Origin: Candidatus Alistipes merdigallinarum
Lineage (GTDB): Bacteria; Bacteroidota; Bacteroidia; Bacteroidales; Rikenellaceae
Reading direction: 5' to 3'
Assembly (NCBI GenBank): GCA_019119305.1
Contig: DWXH01000009.1
Coordinates: forward strand, 1 to 64,000
Length of the DNA stretch: 64,000 bases
Shown here piece by piece: positions 61,101-64,000 of the stretch. The position numbers and the translations under genes are program-made. Numbering within the stretch: the first letter of the stretch is position 1; each line of letters opens with the position of its first letter. Under the pieces are notes generated by a model. That model was not told the DNA's origin and ran no database searches. It saw only the letters and a list, made by a program, of their open reading frames with translations.

Positions 61101-61815
61101 GAGCCTGTTCGGAGGTGAGACGGTCGCCTCACCGGTCATGAAACCCGAACCGCCCCAACACACGGCCTGGACGAAACAGGAGACCCTGAACCGGGAACGC
61201 GAAGTAATCGGCATCTACCTCTCATCCCATCCCCTCGATGACTATTCGATCATCGTCCGGCACTACTGCAACTGTTCGCTGTCCGACCTGTCGGACCTGC
61301 AATCGATGAACGGCAAGGAATTCACGGCCGCCGGGATGGTAACGGCCGTCACCCACCTCATGACCAAAAACGGTAAACCGTACGGCCGATTCACACTGGA
61401 AGACTATAACGGATCACACGAATTCGTACTTTTTTCGAAAGATTATGAGAACTACCGCAGATTCCTTTTCGAAGGGTACTATCTCTTTATTCGGGGGAAA
61501 GTGGCCCCGAAGACCTACAATCCGAACGAACTCGAAACGCGAATCACAGCAATGATGATGCTTTCCGAAGCCCAGGAGACGCTGATGAAAGAGATCACGG
61601 TAATGGTTCCGGTTGCAGATCTGACCGAAGAGCTGATCGATAAACTCAACGGTATGGTACAAGATAATCGGGGAAACGTACTGTTGCGTTTCAAAGTCTA
61701 CGACGCGGCTGACGACGTGGCAGTAAATTTGTACTCAAAAAGTCTGAAAATCGATATGACCGGAGAGATGGTCCATTTCCTGAATGACTACGGATTGCAA
61801 TACGCGCTGATGTAG
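58195..61815 (+). CDS. dnaE: DNA polymerase III subunit alpha
   Basis: At 1206 residues from the ATG at 58195 (GQFTHLHVHTQYSILDG, the PHP domain start), the upstream in-frame ATG at 58162 is unlikely because it overlaps the -7 box. The polymerase palm has GPGRGSAAGSVVAYSLK and SLPDVDVDFDEDGR, with catalytic Asp residues. A helix-hairpin-helix region and an OB fold (EFTAAGMVTAVTHLM ... GSHEFVLFSKDYE) follow. Replicative polymerase of the DnaE1 class. Confidence 0.97.
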   Translation: MGQFTHLHVHTQYSILDGAAAIKPLIQRAKELGMTSLAITDHGNMFGVKEFHDTAEKEGVKPILGCEVYVAKGSRFDKSDKEDRGDHLILLAKNLGGYHNLAKIVSYAFIDGFYYHPRIDKELLREYHEGIICCSACLGGELPQAIMHGDMERAHQVIEEFQSIFGEDYYLEMQLHPSGEPRIDAQVYENQKKVNAAILELAAQHHVKYIASNDVHFIRADDAPAHDRLICLNTGRDLDDPNRMRYTFQEYLKSEEEMTELFPDHPEALATTAEIADKVECYSLEHKPLMPNFTIPDDFYIPLEKLKETLLKKIEDPELKKEIEESADLDAMIERHPELAERLMIAKQFRYLEYLTYKGAEQRYGTLTDTVRKRIEYELSTIEWMGFPGYFLIVWDFIRAAREMGVSVGPGRGSAAGSVVAYSLKITSIDPIKYHLLFERFLNPDRISLPDVDVDFDEDGRADVLRYVTEKYGSKRVAQIITFGTMAPKMAIKDVARIQKLSLSESNRLAKLVPEKPGMTFQKAYKESPELLAEKESPDPLIRDTLRYAEKLEGSVRQTGVHACGVIIGQDDLEKFAPIATAKDVELNVVQFEGKLVESVGLIKMDFLGLKTLSIIKDALENIESTTGKKIDIDAIPLDDAATYDLFSRGETTGLFQFESVGMKKHLRNLKPNRFEDLIAMNALYRPGPMEYIPNFIARKHGLEPVTYEIADMEEYLKDTYGITVYQEQVMLLSQKLAGFTGGEADTLRKAMGKKKRDVLDKMKPKFLEGAKKNGHDPKICEKIWSDWEAFASYAFNKSHSTCYAYVAYQTAYLKAHYPAEFMAALLSRNLSDIKKISFFMDECKRMGLSVLGPDVNYSKSRFSVDEEGHVRFGMAAIKGVGEAAVQNIIEVRQSGGKFTSVYDFVERVNLQAVNKKTLENLVLGGAFDSISSFPRSAYLAKDQHDMTFLDTLIRYGNRIQNDRNNAQQSLFGGETVASPVMKPEPPQHTAWTKQETLNREREVIGIYLSSHPLDDYSIIVRHYCNCSLSDLSDLQSMNGKEFTAAGMVTAVTHLMTKNGKPYGRFTLEDYNGSHEFVLFSKDYENYRRFLFEGYYLFIRGKVAPKTYNPNELETRITAMMMLSEAQETLMKEITVMVPVADLTEELIDKLNGMVQDNRGNVLLRFKVYDAADDVAVNLYSKSLKIDMTGEMVHFLNDYGLQYALM

Positions 61816-61957
61816 AGTCCTTTTCGGGAGACCTACACAACGAATCGGCAACGGCTATTGATAAAATGTTAATTATTTTAGACATTTTTCTGTTGCCCGA
61901 TCGAAGGTTCTTTCGATATTTGTATTAAGAAAACAAAACCAATAAACATAATAAGCT

Positions 61958-62272
61958 ATGGCATTAAGTATCACTTCTGAAAATTTACAGGGGTTGCTCG
62001 ATTCGGGACAACCTTTGGTTATCGACTTTTGGGCCGAATGGTGCGGTCCTTGTCGTATGGTCGCTCCATTGATCGATGAATTAGCGGCAGAATATGCCGG
62101 ACGGGTAACCATCGGCAAATGCGATGTGGACGAGAACAACGATCTGGCTGTCAAATTTGCCGTCCGCAACATCCCCACGATCCTTTTCATCAAAGGGGGA
62201 CAGATCGTCGACAAACAGATCGGCGCCTGCCCCAAAAATGTTTTGGTCGACAAGGTGAACAAAATCCTTTAA
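61958..62272 (+). CDS. trxA: Thioredoxin
   Basis: This 104-residue single-domain thioredoxin has the active site WAEWCGPCRMVAP (Cys32/Cys35 region) and the cis-Pro in VRNIPTILF. Cytosolic disulfide reductase. It follows dnaE by 142 bp without sharing an obvious promoter and is followed by its own terminator. Confidence 0.96.
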   Translation: MALSITSENLQGLLDSGQPLVIDFWAEWCGPCRMVAPLIDELAAEYAGRVTIGKCDVDENNDLAVKFAVRNIPTILFIKGGQIVDKQIGACPKNVLVDKVNKIL

Positions 62273-62297
62273 CTGGAAAGGTTTTTGATTTAAGTAT

Positions 62298-62328
62298 AAC
62301 ACCCCTTCACGCGGAGGGGTGTTTTTGT
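62298..62328 (+). terminator. Intrinsic terminator of trxA
   Basis: Arms AACACCCCT (62298-62306) and their complement (62315-62323), then a T-run. Confidence 0.85.
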
Positions 62329-62386
62329 TTGAATTGTCTGGGAAATAGATTAACTTTGTTTTTATCCACTGCTTAAAACCAGACCT

Positions 62387-63256
62387 ATGAAAAAAGTAAT
62401 TTGCGCCATGTTAACCGCATCGTTATTTGCAGGAACTCTCTCCGCACAAAGTCCGGAAGCCCTTCCTCTATACCCCGAAGGGGCTGCCGAAAGCAACGGA
62501 CTGTCGCCTGAGAAGGTTGTCGAAACTCCCGAATCGCTTGCCGGAGGAGTCGAAGCCGACTATTTCATCTTTCCCGCCGACCCACAAACAGCTACCGGAC
62601 AAGCCGTTGTAATCTGTCCGGGTGGCGGATATGCCGCCGTTGCCTATGCCCACGAAGGAATCCAAGTCGCACAATGGTTCAACGAACAGGGAGTAACCGC
62701 ACTCGTACTTCGATACAGGATGCCCAACAGCCATTACGAAATTCCGCTTAAGGATGCACAAACCGCTTTGAAACTCATGCGGGAAAACGCACAGCAGTGG
62801 CATGTCGATCCGAATCAGGTAGGAATCATGGGCTTTTCGGCCGGAGGCCATCTGGCCGCCACCGCATCGACTCATTTCACCGATTCGACCAACCGGCCCG
62901 ACTTCTCGATTCTGATCTACCCGGTCGTTTCGTTCGATCCGGCAATCACCCACTCCGGAACCCGCGACAATCTGATCGGCAAAGAGGCTCCGGAATCCTT
63001 AATCGATTATTATTCAAACGAGAAACAGATAACAGACCAAACGCCGCGAGCCTTTATCGCTCTGAGCGACGACGATTCCGCTGTTCCATCTGAAAACAGT
63101 GTAAGGTACTACTCCGCCCTGAAACAACACGGCATCCCGGCCGAGCTGCACATCTATCCGAGCGGAGGACACGGTTGGGGCTGGCGCGAATCGTTCAAAT
63201 ACCACAACGAATTGCTCCACTCACTCGGCCGATGGCTTACTGAAATTCGTAAATAA
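62387..63256 (+). CDS. Secreted alpha/beta hydrolase, acetyl-xylan-esterase-like
   Basis: This 289-residue protein has a signal peptide (TLSA/QSP). The nucleophile elbow is GIMGFSAGGHLAA, the oxyanion stretch CPGGGYAAVAYAHEG, the acid is probably Asp in ALSDDDSAVP, and the catalytic His is in PSGGHGWG. The family often deacetylates xylan or other sugars. A close paralog follows 17 bp downstream. Confidence 0.85.
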   Translation: MKKVICAMLTASLFAGTLSAQSPEALPLYPEGAAESNGLSPEKVVETPESLAGGVEADYFIFPADPQTATGQAVVICPGGGYAAVAYAHEGIQVAQWFNEQGVTALVLRYRMPNSHYEIPLKDAQTALKLMRENAQQWHVDPNQVGIMGFSAGGHLAATASTHFTDSTNRPDFSILIYPVVSFDPAITHSGTRDNLIGKEAPESLIDYYSNEKQITDQTPRAFIALSDDDSAVPSENSVRYYSALKQHGIPAELHIYPSGGHGWGWRESFKYHNELLHSLGRWLTEIRK

Positions 63257-63273
63257 AATCCATCTTCCCTAAA

Positions 63274-64000
63274 ATGAAACGATTCTTACTGATTCTCTCG
63301 CTCCTTTCGGCATGTGCCTCTTCCCATCCCTCTATGCAAATGCCAGCAGCCGAACCGCTCTATCCCGATGGAGCTCCGAACAGCAACGGGCTGTCGCCTT
63401 CTGATGCTCAATATACGGAAGACGTGGCATTCAACACAACCGAAGCCGACTACTTGCTTTTCACCGCAGATCCACAAACAGCTACAGGACAAGCCGTTGT
63501 AGTCTGTCCGGGAGGCGGATACGGGGCCGTATGTTTCGACCACGAAGGGATCCAAGTCGCCCGCTGGCTCAACGAGCAGGGAATCACCGCCGCGATTCTG
63601 CGCTACCGGATGCCGAACGGACATCCCGAGGTTCCGATCGGCGATGCACTGACCCTGATCCGAACTTTACGGGAAAAGTCAGACATATATGGAATCGATC
63701 CCCATCAGATCGGCATCATGGGTTTCTCGGCTGGCGGACATTTGGCTGCTGCTGCATCGACCCTCTTTACCGATTCGACCGACCGTCCCGACTTTTCGGT
63801 TTTGATCTATGCGGCAATAACGGACGACCAGGACATCATCGATCGGGAGACCTTTGGGAATTTGCTCAAAAGCGATCTTTCGGATACGCTGACGACCCGA
63901 CGCTACTCCTGCGAGAAACAGGTTACGGATCAAACGCCACCCGCCTTTCTCGCCTGCAGCGACGATGACGACAACGTCTGGCCCGAAAACAGCACCCGCT
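63274..64000 (+). CDS. Second alpha/beta hydrolase esterase, lipoprotein, cut by the window end
   Basis: The ATG at 63274 opens a frame that runs to the window edge without a stop (about 242 codons). A signal with lipobox LLSAC (Cys15) precedes CPGGGYGAVCFDHEG and GIMGFSAGGHLAA, strongly like the upstream gene. The Asp region ACSDDDDNVWPENS is reached; the His lies beyond the end. Tandem duplication is likely, with one secreted and one membrane-anchored copy. Confidence 0.85.
   Translation, partial: MKRFLLILSLLSACASSHPSMQMPAAEPLYPDGAPNSNGLSPSDAQYTEDVAFNTTEADYLLFTADPQTATGQAVVVCPGGGYGAVCFDHEGIQVARWLNEQGITAAILRYRMPNGHPEVPIGDALTLIRTLREKSDIYGIDPHQIGIMGFSAGGHLAAAASTLFTDSTDRPDFSVLIYAAITDDQDIIDRETFGNLLKSDLSDTLTTRRYSCEKQVTDQTPPAFLACSDDDDNVWPENSTR

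Overview
The window looks like a chromosomal segment of an anaerobic gut-type Bacteroidales; an Alistipes/Rikenellaceae-like host is a guess. The evidence is many promoters with the Bacteroidetes -33 TTTG / -7 TAnnTTTG pattern, no Shine-Dalgarno-like sequences, TonB-type outer-membrane barrels with CarboxypepD_reg-like N-termini, families largely restricted to Bacteroidetes (DUF4301, DUF4924, WbqC) and a fused DAHP synthase/chorismate mutase. Most of the window has moderate GC. The first ~850 bp are clearly more AT-rich.

Layout. 1-850: 3' end of an unknown gene, a 25-bp perfect inverted repeat, and a 254-bp internally deleted IS256-type element. 849-8163 (minus): glycerol/glycerol-3-phosphate operon glpA-glpB-glpC-glpK-glpF-glpR, whose upstream region carries three AgaR-like TTTCGTTT repeat blocks. 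8535-13180 (plus): GH25 lysozyme lipoprotein, nadB, ThuA-like lipoprotein, prfC. 13261-18992: two tandem paralogous outer-membrane barrels, the second frameshifted in an A7 tract. 19082-21634: lysS and tpiA. 21721-27160 (minus): RND efflux operon. 27536-29950: another TonB-type barrel. 30143-31609 (minus): three small phage-like genes resembling a lysis cassette. 31998-38971: secreted carbohydrate enzymes (GH43, SGNH esterase, GH127, GH99-like) interrupted by tRNA-Arg(TCT). 39352-41277: outer-membrane barrel and PHP phosphatase. 41310-45360 (minus): active kinase with WG repeats, VWA protein, pseudokinase with WG repeats. 45482-49741 (minus): pheA-aminotransferase-tyrA-DAHPS/CM operon behind an aromatic leader peptide and attenuator. 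49791-53413 (minus): murB-tilS-DUF4924-wbqC-like. 53677-57720 (plus): DUF4301, holA, rhomboid, class IV aminotransferase-like. 57756-64000: DUF2007 (minus), dnaE, trxA and two tandem secreted esterases, the last cut by the window edge.

How the genes work together. The glp cluster is a complete anaerobic route from external glycerol to DHAP with its own regulator. The aromatic operon covers the entry step and both terminal branches to Phe and Tyr, and the leader appears to sense charged tRNA-Phe/tRNA-Tyr. The GH43/GH127/GH99-like group suggests breakdown of arabinose-containing or mannose-type glycans, although no susC/susD pair is present.

The two most interesting items are (1) the leader-peptide attenuator in front of pheA, with seven consecutive Tyr/Phe codons and mutually exclusive antiterminator and terminator pairings, and (2) the kinase-WG / VWA / pseudokinase-WG cassette, which resembles TerY-type signalling triads but lacks a phosphatase and pairs an active with an inactive kinase. 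All calls come from reading the sequence; no database search was run.
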